From Lichenostomus cassidix (Eukaryota > Chordata > Aves > Passeriformes > Meliphagidae), in the NCBI GenBank assembly GCA_008360975.2, contig CM039192.1:14753742-14817741 (forward strand): a DNA stretch of 64,000 bases. The letters are read 5' to 3'. Of the stretch, positions 25,516 through 38,159 are shown piece after piece. The notes under the pieces were generated by a model. That model had not been told where the DNA came from. It did no database searches and saw only the letters and a program-made list of their open reading frames with translations. Position 1 is the stretch's first letter, and every line of letters starts with the position of its first letter. The translations under genes and the position numbers were made by a program.

Positions 25516-26879
25516 TTTTGGGACTGCAAAAATCTCCAGTGGAGAGCAATGTGGCAGAACTGAGAGTTCAACCTAACCCTTCAGTCATGTGGCATAAAAA
25601 TAGTCTTCCAGAGTTAGGTTTGGAAGGTTTAGATGTATGCTGAGTTAATGCAGTTGCAGAATAAATTAACTATCTGTTGCAGCCAAGAATCATGAGTCTG
25701 CATTTCAGGGCCTTGCAAAGGAAAGGGAGGAAGAAAATAGCAAAAGGGATGGGGGGGAGCGAAATTAAAAATTAGGCATATGCAGACAAACCTCTTTATT
25801 TTAAAACTGGATTAATGGTCCCTGTCTGTTTGATTGAAGACAGGATCAGCCAGAGGAGACTTTTTCCTTTCTGGGTCCTGTCAGTGGGTGTGGGCAGGTG
25901 AGGGAGCCCTGGCTGTGCCCCCAGGCACTGACCCACTGCCCACCTCCCCTGGCCCAGGGGTTGTCCTGGCTCTGCCTGCAGCACAAGGACTCCACCAGAG
26001 CCACCAGCCCAGGCCCAGCTCCTGCTGCCATCACAGGGATGAGCTTGTTTTCCAAAATCTGTCTCCAGGCTGTGGCACAGCCCTGCACGGGGCTGGGGAG
26101 CCAGGGGGCTCCCCGTGGGCTGCACTATGCCAGAACAAAGCCCTGAGTTTTGACTCCCTACTGTATGCCAGTAGTGTGGTTTAAAGCTTCAAACCAGCCA
26201 AAAGCTCTCACACCCTCAGCCTCTCCACCACCCTGGATACAGAAATAGTCAAATCTTTTTGTTCATGATTAACTGACTCATGCTTAGAAATCATCAATTT
26301 AAAACCCATTTCAGGCAAAGTTACTGGAATGTTCTTTGCATGGACATATCAGGAAATTTAAATTATAAAAGTCTCCAATAGATGCCGAAAATATCCTTAA
26401 TAATTTTCTGAAGATATAGTAAATTTGGTGCTAATTGCTGTTATTTGCATCCCCCTCCCCCTCCAGATAGGGTCTCTGAGAAGTAGAAAGAAATTTGGAT
26501 ACATAATGTGCACTGACAGCTCCTACAGTGTGATGGGGAGGGACAATTTGAGACTGTCACAGGGCTACGCTCAGCTTCATAGAGATGGGATTTCTCTACA
26601 TGCTAAAGTATGAGGAAGGCTAAATAACTCACAGGTGTCAACGGCACCAAAGAATTATGTGTGTCTGACCTATGAGGGAATAAATCTCATTTCCTGCTTA
26701 AATCCACGAGACATCCCTTTAAGTGTAATAAAAATGTAACATTTCCCCCCCTCAATTATCTTTTACAATTTTCTCAAATTTATAAAAACAAGATTTTCCA
26801 ATTTTTAAATATTTTTTTTTACTGGTAGATTGTGCTCTTTAGTATCATTTTACATAATTTAATACAATTTGTTCCATCC
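25516..26879. other. non-coding stretch
   Basis: The GC-rich patch 25840-26150 gives four overlapping ORFs on both strands, none with a domain. The rest is AT-rich. No mobile element was recognised. Confidence 0.5.
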
Positions 26880-27310
26880 ATTGGTTTTCATGGAGATACA
26901 AGCTGTTCGTTTGTGAGAAAGCTGGCATAGGCACGAACGTTGGCAAAGAGTCACCTCCAGGAGTTTATTCAGATTTCAAAGTTGCATGGGGGCACCGGCC
27001 ATTTTGAAGGAGATAAATGTTAAGGTGGCTTCTTTTTTTATTTTCCATAATATTTATTTGATATTTTTATTTTTAACATCGGGTTGACAGCCTCTCCCTC
27101 CCCCCCTCCCCTCCTCAGTCCTTGGCAAAGTGAGTCATTGTTATTTTGTCAGCTGAATCGTGGTCACAGAAAATAATCTAAGCTTAAAAGAGCGGCTTTC
27201 TCTGAAACGTGTGTTATTGAATGAAAAGAACACAGGTGTTTCTTAATTATTTGTGCAGAAGGAAAAAGTGGTGCTGAGCGGATGAGCTGTAATGATTAAC
27301 ACGCTGAGGA
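26880..27310. promoter_or_regulatory. candidate conserved non-coding block
   Basis: This repeat-free block keeps several CpGs (for example in words such as CACGAACG and ACCGGCC) in otherwise CpG-poor DNA. It has a perfect head-to-head homeodomain pair, TAAT-G-ATTA, within 27290-27298. A pyrimidine tract of C runs at 27091-27116 puts G runs on the minus strand. Enhancer function is inferred. Confidence 0.33.
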
Positions 27311-28521
27311 GGAGAGGCCGCAGCGAGTGAGATTCTCTTTTCTTCCCTCTGAGCCACCCTTTCTGCCTCCTCCTGAGTGCCAGTGGGCAGTGTGGGGAGC
27401 AGAGGGGACTGCCCCCTCAAAAGGGGTCTGTTTGGCTGTCAGATGTCAAATAAAGCATCCCCGTGGCTGGGGTGGGGTAAGGAATTTAGCAAACCCCCTT
27501 TGTGATGGAGGGGGTGGCAGTTCCCACTGTGAGCCTTCTTGGAGAGGGTCTGCACATCCCTGCCTGGAGGCACCAGGCCTCTTGGCCATGGTTTGTCACC
27601 ACCAGAAAGATGAGAGATGGGGCTTTTGGGCTCAGCAGTCACAAAGGCATTGTGCCACCACCTTACATCACTCCTAAGAACAGCTCTGTGTTTCCACTGT
27701 TGCACTTTAGGTATTTTTAAAGTGCAATAATCAAATATTTGCTATCCCAATGTGGATGCAGGTTTGTGGAGGCTGACAGCATCAGTATGAAGTTGTGTTT
27801 CTGAATAAGGACCCTGAACCACTGCCTTGCAGGGTCCATGGGGTTGAGTCAGCTGGATGCTGTGTTTGGGTGCTTGGTGACATGTTTTTGTCTTTGCCAT
27901 GTTTCAGTAATGGTCAGGTATGGAAGGACCATTTTGGTGGCTGGTGGTGCTCTCAGAGAGCATCCTGTCAGTCCTGTGTGCTTCCCAGAAATACCAGGAA
28001 GGAGTTATGGAGAATAAAATACTAAACCAAAAGGACACAGGGCAGTGGAGCTGGCAGGGTGCGGAGATCGGAGTGGGAGGTTAGCCAAGACACTCAGCTG
28101 AAGCCACCTCCTCCTGAGAAATGTGATGAACACAGATTTTTAATGATTTCAGGTCACTGGTTACCCACGGTTTACACCAGCTCCATCACCCTCTCCCTTC
28201 ACTGTGCTGTTGGGGACATCAGGGCGGGAAGGAATGTGGCTGATTTTGGAGGTGCCTTGTCCCCTGTTCCACCCGCATTCATGTTTTGACAGTGCCACAT
28301 CAGATGGTCCTGAGGCAGATCAGGCATCCCATTACACAAATGCTGCTCAAATCATTGAGGGGGATTGCTCAGCTGAAATTTCTCTGGTTACTCATCGGGG
28401 TGAAGTAGAGTCAATTCTCAGATTTGTACTCTTTGTTGTGTGAAGCTGAAATGCTGTTTCTCCAAACCTTGCCACAGAACAGAATGAGCTTTTTGATTTT
28501 TCCTTTGCAAAGCTTTTTTGA
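27311..28521. other. non-coding stretch
   Basis: GC-richer at 27330-27700 and mixed afterwards. ORFs on both strands overlap and lack domains. No gene is supported. Confidence 0.5.
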
Positions 28522-28536
28522 TTTTTTTTTTTTTTT
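28522..28536 (+). repeat. poly-T run, 15 nt
   Basis: Uninterrupted run of 15 T. No retrotransposon body with a matching poly-A tail on the minus strand could be recognised. Confidence 0.9.
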
Positions 28537-30756
28537 AACAAGCTCTGGCACTTCTGACTGCTATAGGAAAGCATTCCTACAAACATCAGTCCCAGCCCCA
28601 GAGAAAAAGCCTTTATTGACTCCCACAGGTACTAAATGATACATCAGTGCAAAGCCTCCTATGGAGGAGCTCCTCCAAGGTGGAAAACCCCAAGAATATC
28701 CTGTATTTAAATAGGAGCTCCCTATTCTGCATGGTGGTAATATATATGTAATTTTGCCCCCCTCTCCTGAACCCCATTTCAATGAGTTTTGCTGCTGATA
28801 TTGAACCACCAGCCTGATTCTGGTACTCACCTCCCAAACCTGGTGCAGATTGTGCTGTGTCTCGGTGGCCCTGCTGATCTGATACCTTGTGCAGTCAGGG
28901 AAGTTTTCTTTTTTTCTGTTTCCTGGTTTTGGTGCTTTTTGTAACCCTATCAAAGCAACCATGAGCCTTGTTCTCTCCTCTCCCTGGCCATCTGCTTGAA
29001 GCATCTGGTAATCAGGTGCAAGCCCCCACATCCAGAGCATTCATGCTTAAATTTGCAGCTACCTTGCCACCCACATTGGCTTTTGTTATACTGCCAAGAT
29101 GTACCTCTTTGTGTACTCGATATGAGAGAGGCTTAAATTCCACCATCAGCCTACTGAAATTGTGATGGGCCAGGGTGACATTATCACCTTTGAACATAGA
29201 TATGTATCAGCCTTCTCCCATTTTTCTCTGCTAGAGTCTCCAGCTAATCTCTGCTCCAATTGCTCATCATACTCAAGCCATGTGTGTGCTGCGGAGGTAC
29301 AGCTCTGAGTTGCAAATAATTTCTCAAAGAAATATCTCAGTCTAAAACATGATGATGCTTAATGTGCACTTGTCATTTCTGGGATTCTTCTTATATCCCT
29401 TTTTCCATCTGAGTAATCTCTGTGTATGTGTCTCCATATAGGAGACAAATAGAGCCATTGTTCTGCTCCATATTTTAATTCCATATCTGTATTTTAGGGA
29501 CATTGCTGCCTTCCCAACAGACTGACTAAGTATTACAAACTGCCAAATTTAGGCTTTTGGAAGTGGCTGCTACTGAAATTGCCCATTGAATTTAAGAGCA
29601 GACAAATAATTTCGTCAAAAACACAAAAGCCAATGACCTTGAGCACTATCCCCTGTCCCTTACAAAAGGATCCCTAAAGGAGAAAAACCTCACTGCTGCT
29701 GATTTGTATTTCTGCAGCCCCAGATTAGAAAAAAGAGAAACATCTTGACTTCTGATTTTCTACCGCATCCAAATTTTCATGTGTACTCGATCTGTTAGAG
29801 TAGAAACATCAGACTGAAGCACCTGGTTGTGGAAGAACATGGAGACGTAAGGTATTTGCTATCTCCTGTGTTTGGATGGAAAGAGTGCCCATCTGTTTGA
29901 GTAGGACTGTTTTAATTACACAATCAGAGTTGCAGACAAAAGCCCAGAGTGAGGTGGTCCCTGGGCTTGCAGCTGCCCCACCTGGTGCAGAGCATGGAGA
30001 GCCTCTGTTCCCTAGGGCAGCATCTTGCAGAGCAGCACTCCCAGGCACCAGGAACCCACTCAGCACACCCACAGAGCCTCCCAGGGCAGCTCAGCAGCTT
30101 GGCTTTTCCTGGCCTCTGAGAATCACCTGTGCCAGGTGAGAGATGCCTTGGCATGTCCTCAGTGGGGTCTGCCCAGCCCAAACTCAGACTGGCTCCCCAG
30201 CACAGGCACACAAGCAGCAGGGGCAGTTTCCAAAATTTGGTGGTGTATGTTTTAGGAAGTATCACAGCGTTGGTTTGATGGTCCTGAGGCACTGAATGTG
30301 TCCTCCAGTGAGAAATGTAGAAGTAGTATGGAGAATGGTGGCAAAGAAGTGCAATTCCAGAATGATCATATAAATCAGTCTTAGAAGTATTTTCCTGTAG
30401 CTGAGACCACATGCATATGTAGAAGGGAGATGGTAAAACACCAACTAGACGTGGCAACTCTCTTTCAGTACTTACTGTAGTTAATGCCATGTTGTTGGTA
30501 CACCCATCAATATTTTTTTTCTTCCCAGACTGCTTATTCACTGTTGGCATCTTCTATTACACCTTTTTTTTAATGTGATATTTTAAAAAAACACCATAGA
30601 AATAGCTATAATACTGCTTTTTTATTATTTTTTAAGTTAAAAATTGATTAAGAAACAGCCTTCATTGACATAATTTCTTAGGGAAGTTATAAAGTATTTT
30701 ATTTGTGGGGATTGTTTTTCACCATTCGAAAACAAAAAGCGAAGAAGAAACCTACA

Positions 30757-30777
30757 GCATGTTTGTTTAAAACATGC
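30757..30777. repeat. inverted repeat, 8-bp arms, 5-nt loop
   Basis: GCATGTTT at 30757-30764 is followed by five bases and then AAACATGC at 30770-30777, an exact inverted repeat. It may be chance in AT-rich DNA or a dimeric factor site. Nothing nearby suggests a terminator. Confidence 0.6.
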
Positions 30778-31632
30778 AACATTTCACCAACTCCTTTGAA
30801 TTATTTCAAAGATAATAAAACTGTGGTTGTTATTTTTTGAACTTGTTTGGTCTGGGTTTTTTCAGGCTTTTCTCATTATGTGACTATTCCCTGAGCCTCA
30901 AAATATGAACTTCAAGCAGATATTTGTGCACAGGAACAGGACACATTGCACCCATGTGTGATTCCTCAGGTTTGGCAGTGTCGTCGCTCATTCTGCAGTC
31001 TGTAAGCACCTGTCCTTACAGATCACCTGGATATTGCTGTGGGTGATTTTCACAGACTATAAGAAAAGACAGTAAATGTATTAAATATGGCTTCACAGAA
31101 TTTTTCCACAGAAAGTGCTGGAAAGCCTTTATAGATTATTGCAAAAGTCAGAAATAAACCCACAGGGAATTTTCCGCAAATGGGTAAAAAAGAGGAGTAT
31201 TTAGAAGAGGCCTTATTGGCTTGAGTCATGAAGCTGGCTCTGTCTGAGTGCTGTGCTGTAAGTTTAGTGGGAAAAGTTTGACAGCAATTTAATTTTCATT
31301 GACAAATACTGTCATAATATTGAGGGAAACTGTATCAACAGTAGTGGTCGATGCTCAACCAGTCATATGGACTGGACGAGCTTACCATATGCTTAACTAC
31401 AAACTTCTCTTGGAAAGCTCCTTTAGAACACTTGACAAGCTTAAGATACTAGTCAGTAATGAGCTTGAACAGAACATGTGAAGTTTTACATTTTGTACAG
31501 AAAATGGATTAGTGTTGATGTGTTTCCTGTACAGAGGAGATTTGTATGCTGGTATCTGTGTAGCTACAATGCCTGTGTGCATTTCCATAGCCTGAGGTTC
31601 ACCCAGTCAAAGGAAATTTAAAAGTGAAAATG

Positions 31633-31646
31633 AAAAAAAAAAAAAA
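31633..31646 (+). repeat. poly-A run, 14 nt
   Basis: Uninterrupted run of 14 A. It is a simple tract. Confidence 0.88.
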
Positions 31647-32214
31647 GAAAACGAAACATAATTTATTTCTTCTGCGCAGCATTAAGGTGAGAATCTTTTC
31701 ATTTATGTTACACATACAGTGTTTGAATTTGCAGTTTCTGGTAATAATGGGAATGCCAAAACCCACAAACCGAGGCAACCCCCCATATTAGCATGATAAT
31801 TATTACAGCAGGTGATAGGTCCAGGCTGTCATTAATGTGCAGTATTACTACCTTCTCCTTGCAATGAACCTTTTACTCTGAGCACTGCCTTTAGCATTTT
31901 TTACTGTGATTTCTGCCTATAATTTCACACAGTCTCTGAGTATCTGAGCTGGTGTCTACCTCCCTGATGACAGGATCAAATCAGGTATCCAAAGATGCAA
32001 ATGCTTTGTCTTGCACCTCAATGTGTTGTGGTTTTGTTTTGGTGGTTTTGGGCGGTTTTTTTGCAGGGGGGCACGTTCTGATTGTATCCAAAATTAAGGA
32101 GTCTTGGTCTAAATGTGTCCTGTTTTCCATCTTATCCACTTAGCACATGGATTTTGGCTCCTGTGTGTTTTGTCTTTTTTTTTTTTTCTAAAGCATTTTT
32201 TCACACTCATAGGC

Positions 32215-32240
32215 ATATATATATATGTATTTGTATATAA
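32215..32240. repeat. imperfect (AT)n microsatellite
   Basis: Six AT dinucleotides are followed by TG/TA interruptions and a second short TATA stretch. It is a low-complexity simple repeat. Confidence 0.75.
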
Positions 32241-32839
32241 ATATGCTTGTGTGTATTTAATGTATTTTTGACTATGGCCAAATATTGTGCCAGGTTAGAG
32301 ACTCAGTTAGATAATTCAAACAGAAGTCTGACCTGATTCTGTCTTAATTTGCTATGTTTTGTTAGCATTGAGCCATTTGTAATTTAGTTACATGTAGAGT
32401 AGTTCAGTGATGAGCAAGTTTTAACAATATGGAAGGCATAATGTATGCTTACATGAAAAGCATATACAGCCTTTCATTGCACTTTGTACTTGGGAATCAT
32501 TCTCTTTTTTTCAGTTTTGCTGTGCTTTCCTCCCTGAAAAGTAGCTCTCCTCATTAGAAAGAATTAAAAAATAGCCTTAAAATTATGAACAAGAAAATAG
32601 CAGTTTCTATGCACAGTTCAACTGTGGCATATTTTCTTAGGGTAAATATCTTGGAAACTGCTTTGCTTTCCAAGGTTTGCTGTTTTAAAGATATTCTTGT
32701 ACAGCAAAGGTAGAATTAAACCTGACTTGGATCCCTTTGCCCCTTTGTAAATGACACGTGACTCCTGAAATGGCACTTTCACAGCATAGATGGGAATCAA
32801 GTTCAGATTTTTTGTTGGCACATTGGTCAAATCTCCTGC

Positions 32840-33420
32840 CATTAAGTATAGTGACTGCCCTTTATCTTTCGAGCAAAGGGAATGGGTGATCCCCTCAATT
32901 CTCTCATCATTGTTTTCACCCCCCTATTCATCACTATTAAATTTTATTTCTTGTCTGCAACGGGGATTTAGACTGCTTGGCCTCGAATTAGCTGGGTCTA
33001 GATGGTACCATCTGCCGAATGCTCAACAGCTATTAAGATTCTTAGATTTTTAGCGTGTTTTTTTAATGCACTCATCTGACAAAGAAAAGAAAGCAAAAAC
33101 GGTGTCCAGAATTATTTATTTTATCAGCCTGGCAACCAAAGTATATTGGCATGGGTACATTCCTTGTAGAAAGTGCCTGAGAGTAGAAGTGTAAAAATGG
33201 CTTTGAAGCTTGCCATGAGATCCTGTTTTATTAACAGACATGCAAACCCACCTGCCATGGGCTGGAAATGTTAAAAAATCACAACTTGGCGTGAGAAGGC
33301 CAAACAGGAGCTATTGTAATGGTGTGTTGGCTGTGGTCTCGTGGCGTGGCACATCACTTGTGTGGTTTATCTTGGAAATACTCGTTATCTCTCAGATCGC
33401 TATTTTAATAGTAAAGAAAT
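32840..33420. promoter_or_regulatory. candidate conserved non-coding block with 14-bp perfect palindrome
   Basis: High-complexity, repeat-free sequence that keeps CpGs (CTTTCGAG, CAACGGGG, CCTCGAAT, GCCGAATG). AGATGGTACCATCT at 33000-33013 is a perfect 14-bp palindrome, and its right side creates an E-box CATCTG at 33009-33014. There is no coding evidence. Function is inferred from motif content. Confidence 0.35.
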
Positions 33421-33539
33421 GAGAATGCTGCAGGTGCCTGTGGGTGCCCAGCCCTGCTGCTGCCCATCGGGTCCCCTCTCCCAGCACCCATCCTGCCCAA
33501 GCAAATCCTTGCCTTACTGACACCTCCCATTTCATTCAA

Positions 33540-34170
33540 CATTGCCCTCATCACCAATGTGGCACAGAAGAAAAATTCCCTCTATTTTGCTTTGTCCGCC
33601 TCTAACGCGGGAGCAGCTCTTCCAAAGAAACCCGCAGGACCTTGCTCTACAATGCTGCCAACCCGGTGTGTCACCACCAGGTTTTTATTCATCCTGCTTG
33701 AAGAGAAGCATTTATCAGCTGGTTTTGAAGCCTCGTTTTGCATTTAAAAGTGCAATAATTGGACCAAAGACAATGCTGTTATATGCTTTTTAAAAAACCC
33801 CAAACAACCAAGTGAAGATGATCTGACATGGGGGGCTAAATGACTGTGGGAATTTGCTTTTAGATGGAACGAGCCCAAACACTATCGTCATGATCTGGGC
33901 TGTTTTGGGTGCTTTTCAAGCATTTATTTGCATTGATATGATCAAACACCCTGTTCAGAATAGATGCTTTAAACTCAACAAAACGAACACAGGGATTCAC
34001 CCAGGGTGAATCCAAAATTGTGTCTGGAGCTTTGTGCCTCCTTTTTAACAAGACCTTTTCTGTGTTCACTTTTTAAATGATGACACCATACCGGGGGTTG
34101 TCGTTCAACAGATTGTTGGTTCTTTTAACAATTTGTTCAATGGAGGAGGGAGTAGAGGCAGCTATATTTG
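33540..34170. promoter_or_regulatory. candidate conserved non-coding block with 21-bp inverted repeat
   Basis: Repeat-free and CpG-retaining sequence (for example GTCCGCC, AACGCGGG, TATCGTC, ACCGGGGG). At 33993-34013 the arms GGATTCACCC and GGGTGAATCC flank one central base, making an exact 10-bp inverted repeat. At about 34111-34133 there is a further inverted Sox-like pair, ATTGTT and AACAAT. Short ORFs at the left have no domain. Regulatory function is inferred. Confidence 0.35.
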
Positions 34171-35118
34171 TAACTACTGTTGTTCAGTAGAATAATTGAT
34201 TTTTCCAGTTTGGCAACCAATCCCCATTTTCTGCTGCTTTATTATTCCCTCCCTCCCCTTCATGTCTTCAACAAAAAGACACTTTTTCCTTCCAATTCTT
34301 AATAGCAATTTGTAGTCTCAGCTTTCTTGATTGAGGAAACTGGGTCCAAGAAGGAACTAGTGATTTGCTTGGTGCTGGTCCAGATGGGAACGAGCAGCTT
34401 CGTCAAAAGTGCCCTGCTGTGTTAGCACCCCCAACTTTCTGCCCTGTTAACACAGGACTTCTTTTCACTCCATAGCAGTGGTTTTTCAATTTTTTTTTTT
34501 CCCATGCAAGTTTTATGGAAGGGAGCATGGAGGTGTTGCACCCTCAGGGAAGATCTTTGTGCTGTTTGTCACAGCAGACGCTGTGCCCGTGCCTTGCTCT
34601 TTGAGCTGTGAGGCTCCATGCTTTGGTGATACCTGCTTTTGTCCAGGGGCACTCTGCTGGAAGATGTCCTCTGGGTGGAAGGGAGTATTTAGTGGTTCTG
34701 GACACTTCAATTATTATTTTTTTTTTAAAAAAAAGTGTTTTGCTAAATTCAGCAGGTTTTCAATTTTTTTATTTATTTATTTTTATATCTGTTTCTCTGC
34801 CAATAGAAGCTCTGCATATCCAGGGTTCTGATGAGTTGATTCTGAGGTAGATATACCTTCTGGACTTGCACAGCACAATACCAAGGCCCCTTCTGTGGAA
34901 GTACAATAAAAAGGCTGCTCAGCCTCTCCCTCGAGGCACCCAGCAGTGTCTCACAGGGGTGAATGTAGCCAGCTTCTGCTGAACTTACTCCTTATCATCC
35001 TGTTAGCTTTTGGTGTTCAGGCTCAATGTCTCAAGGACTGTTGAGTGCCTTTTTTTTAATTATTAATTTAATAATTATCCCAGCTGGAAGCAACACTCCA
35101 CATAATATGCTAACTAGG
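34171..35118. other. non-coding stretch
   Basis: No gene is supported. Several T runs occur around 34490 and 34710-34780. A plus-strand AATAAA near 34904 has no upstream exon-like sequence. Confidence 0.5.
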
Positions 35119-35136
35119 ATATATATATATATATAT
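35119..35136. repeat. (AT)n microsatellite
   Basis: Nine uninterrupted AT dinucleotides. It is a short simple repeat. Confidence 0.85.
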
Positions 35137-35329
35137 TTAACCTTTTTTTGGAGGTGGAAGGTGTTTCTCCTATTCTTGACTTTCATTCCTGCATCCTCTG
35201 GGTGCTGGCCTGGGGTGTGTGGGAGGTTTGTGTCTCTGCTCTAAGAAATTTGTGCATCTGTTTGCTGCCAAATTTTTAAAGCCCTTTTAATGTAAACATG
35301 TACAAATGTCTCCAAAAAAGGCCTTAAAA

Positions 35330-35800
35330 CCCCAGTGCAGAACTATATTTGCATGTTAAACTTAAGAACATATTTAATATATTACCAGTAATTGATTTAA
35401 TGCCTAAGTAAGACTAACTATGCATAAATTAGTAAAATACTTGCAAGAGAAGTGCAATAATTGCCTTCAAGTGAATGAAGTAGTTAAGGCTTCTATTTAC
35501 TAGCTTTGTTAAGCATAAATGTCTAACATTTAGACTTCAGCAATTTCTTCAGCACCAGCCCTCTAACAGTATTCAAAAATATGACTGAATTTTGCAAGTT
35601 ACTGTAATTTGAGGCTTTTTCCAAAGCTTCTAAAGTCAGATAAAGTAATTAACAAAAAAAAAAAGTCCTTTCTTTTCCTCTCGTTTTTGATTATTGCAAA
35701 TTGGGTATAATAGTCTTGGTTAGTTTGAGTATTGGAAAGGTGAACATGCATCATTAACAATAGGATTTTATGAACATTTTTGCAATATTACGTAATATTT
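35330..35800. promoter_or_regulatory. candidate AT-rich conserved block with POU-type sites
   Basis: Non-repetitive AT-rich sequence with an inverted octamer ATTTGCAT at 35347-35354 and a further POU/homeodomain-like word ATGCATAAATTA close downstream. An A run interrupts it near 35653. There is no ORF of interest. This is a weak call: AT-rich DNA gives such motifs by chance more often than balanced DNA. Confidence 0.25.
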
Positions 35801-37780
35801 AAATTTATGTTGCTTTTTTTTTTTCAATTTTACATGTAGTAATTAATTTTGTCTTACTGACAGATGATTCTCAATGACTGATTTTCAAGAAAAAATCCAG
35901 ACAGGTATTTTAACCCTTTGTTTTCATTCTAGACACCTCATATTCATGGGTCTGGTTGTAATTAAGGGGCTCTGTGCTCAGCTTGGTTGTCAATTGAAGT
36001 TTAGTGCTGTTTGTATGACTTTCCATAGCTGTTACTTCATGCTAACCTTTTTCTGGATGGATGGTGGGAGTGTGGACAGAGATGTCTGCTTTGCTCTGAG
36101 CAAAATATCCTGATGTGTTGCATTGGCCAAACCACTCCATCCTGGTTTTTGGGAAATCAGTCAAGGAGTGTGCTGGCAGGCAGTGGGACCCCCACCTTCC
36201 CTCTCCTCCCTGCAAGAGCCTCTGAATCCACCTCATGCCCCAGCATGTTGGTAATGTTTAGGTGCAGAATGGGAAAGAAATATTGTGAGTATGCTGTTAG
36301 GGATAGATGGTGACTTTCCAAGAAGCAAGAGAGGGCAGGGCAGGTGCAGGACAGGCAGGACAGACCACCTGTAACACAGAGCTCTTGTCCTGCTGCTTCA
36401 GCATGGTCAACTGACTTCTTCTCCCTCCTTTGCCCTCCCTGTCCTTGTTATTGATCTCCTCTCAGCCTTGTGATCTCTGTATTCCCAGTGTTTTTCACAC
36501 GGTGCTTGCAGAGGGTGGCAATGTCGCTGTGCATCTCTTGGGACTTCCACTACAAATGACTGTTTTTAAGGCTCTACCCTGAAGGTGTAGCCCTGAAAAC
36601 ATTCAAGAATAAAAATGCATTATGAGATAGACAGTAAGGGCTGTCCTACGAGTTTTAGACAACTACATATACCAGTCTGTCACTTGCACTGTGGCTGTAC
36701 TCTTGTGTGTAAATTTGTTTCTGTGGCAGTGCAGCAACAGAGTTTCTGGCCTCCCATTTCTAGTAACTTCATGCTGGGTTTTCAAGGCAGAAACATCATC
36801 AAGAATATTCCCTTACAGTGTTCTTTTGGGCTATATTTTTTGCTTGGGAAATAATAACCCCCCCACCAAAGCAGTTGAAGTGAGCTGGGTGTGACGGCAG
36901 AGCACAGAGGCTGCTGGGCAGTGGGGATTCTTGGCAGCTCAGCTATGGGGTGGCTTTTTGTGCATCCTCTAGCATCTCTCAGTTACCTGCTTTCACATGT
37001 TATCTGCATGAAAATTTGTAGATTTGAGCAGGCTTACATTTTTTCTTGGCCCACGATACAAATTAACAGTCTTTATTTTATAATATTTCACTTGAATAGC
37101 AGCTCTCACAGTTTTAAAGTACTGAAGGATGAAAAGTCAGGAACATAATTGCACTGTTTGGCTTTTGTTCTGAGTGAGTCACGGTGTAATATTTTTCCAC
37201 AGGTTGCTAATGCTGCCCTGGGTTGTGCGTGACATTGACTATCATCTCTGTGTAAAGAAATTCCACTTAAATTCCATTAGTGCCTGCTTTTCCTTAGCTT
37301 TGGCTTGTGCCCGCTTGTTATTAGATGGGGCTGTAACTTGAGGCTACTTCAGCAGTTGTGTATTTCCTACCTGGGCTTCGAAGGAATACTGAGCTGGTTT
37401 GGATTTTGACTTGTTGGGATAATTTTGTCACTTGGCTTTTTGGATGTTTTGTATAGGCCTAATGATACAGGTAGCTGAAATTAGGGTATGGTACTGAAAA
37501 TACTTCCTTATTGTCCTGTTTCACAGTGCAGGAATGATTTTGCACAGTTAGTCAGTTTGGAAATTCCAGAAATATCTCTGCTTCTTTTTATGCTGACATT
37601 AGCTTCTAGGCTTAACACTTTTAGTTTAATTTCTAATTATTCACCCTGTTTCTGCCCCTTCTGTCTTCACTAAGGAGAGCAGCGAGTGGTGCCTGCCTTT
37701 TGTTCTTGCCACTATGTCACTTGACATTTTTTCTGTATTGAATCATATCCCATCACTTTCTCTGCTCGCTAAAAGGCAGG
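35801..37780. other. non-coding stretch
   Basis: No gene, RNA or mobile element was recognised. The ORFs are 60-85 codons and domain-free. Confidence 0.5.
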
Positions 37781-38159
37781 CTGGATTTTTTTATTTATAT
37801 ATTGTCCCTTCATTCAAATTGTCTGCAATTTCTCCTCCATTTCCTACTTTGAATAAATTTAATCCCATTTTTTTCACATTGTTGAAATAGAAGCTGAATA
37901 AATCCAGGTTCTTTGGGCCAGGCCAGCTCTCCCCTTGCTGTTAGCATGCAGAGCACTGTGCCCTCACATGCTGTCCGGGTCGTGATGCATTATTTAGCTT
38001 AGCCTCCCATCAGAACTTACAGTGTGGTAGCCTGTTAGGGGATCGTGTGGCACTACCTTTCAGAGATCCCACGTGAATCATGTTCATGGATTCCTTCGAT
38101 TCTTTTTGAGTTTGGGTTGGTTTGGTTTTTTTTTCCCCAGGGGGTGTTTTTTTTTTCAA

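Larger units (their letters stand above)
28537..32839. other. non-coding stretch with scattered simple repeats
   Basis: No gene is supported. The longest ORF of the window (29924-30550, minus, 208 codons) lies here but has no domain, signal or splice context and overlaps other ORFs. Simple repeats are an A run (31633-31646), a T run (32175-32187) and an AT-rich TA stretch (32215-32240). There is an 8-bp inverted repeat at 30757-30777. Confidence 0.5.

Noticed and set aside
25247..25643. Hydrophobic 'membrane-like' ORFs rich in F, G, W and C
   Set aside because: They are translations of a cytosine-free G/T tract and reflect composition only.
28561..29040. Minus-strand ORF of 159 codons
   Set aside because: No motif and no splice or promoter context.
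29924..30550. Longest ORF of the window, minus strand, 208 codons
   Set aside because: No domain, signal or splice context; composition low in hydrophobic pattern; overlaps other ORFs on both strands in a GC-richer patch. Judged a chance ORF.
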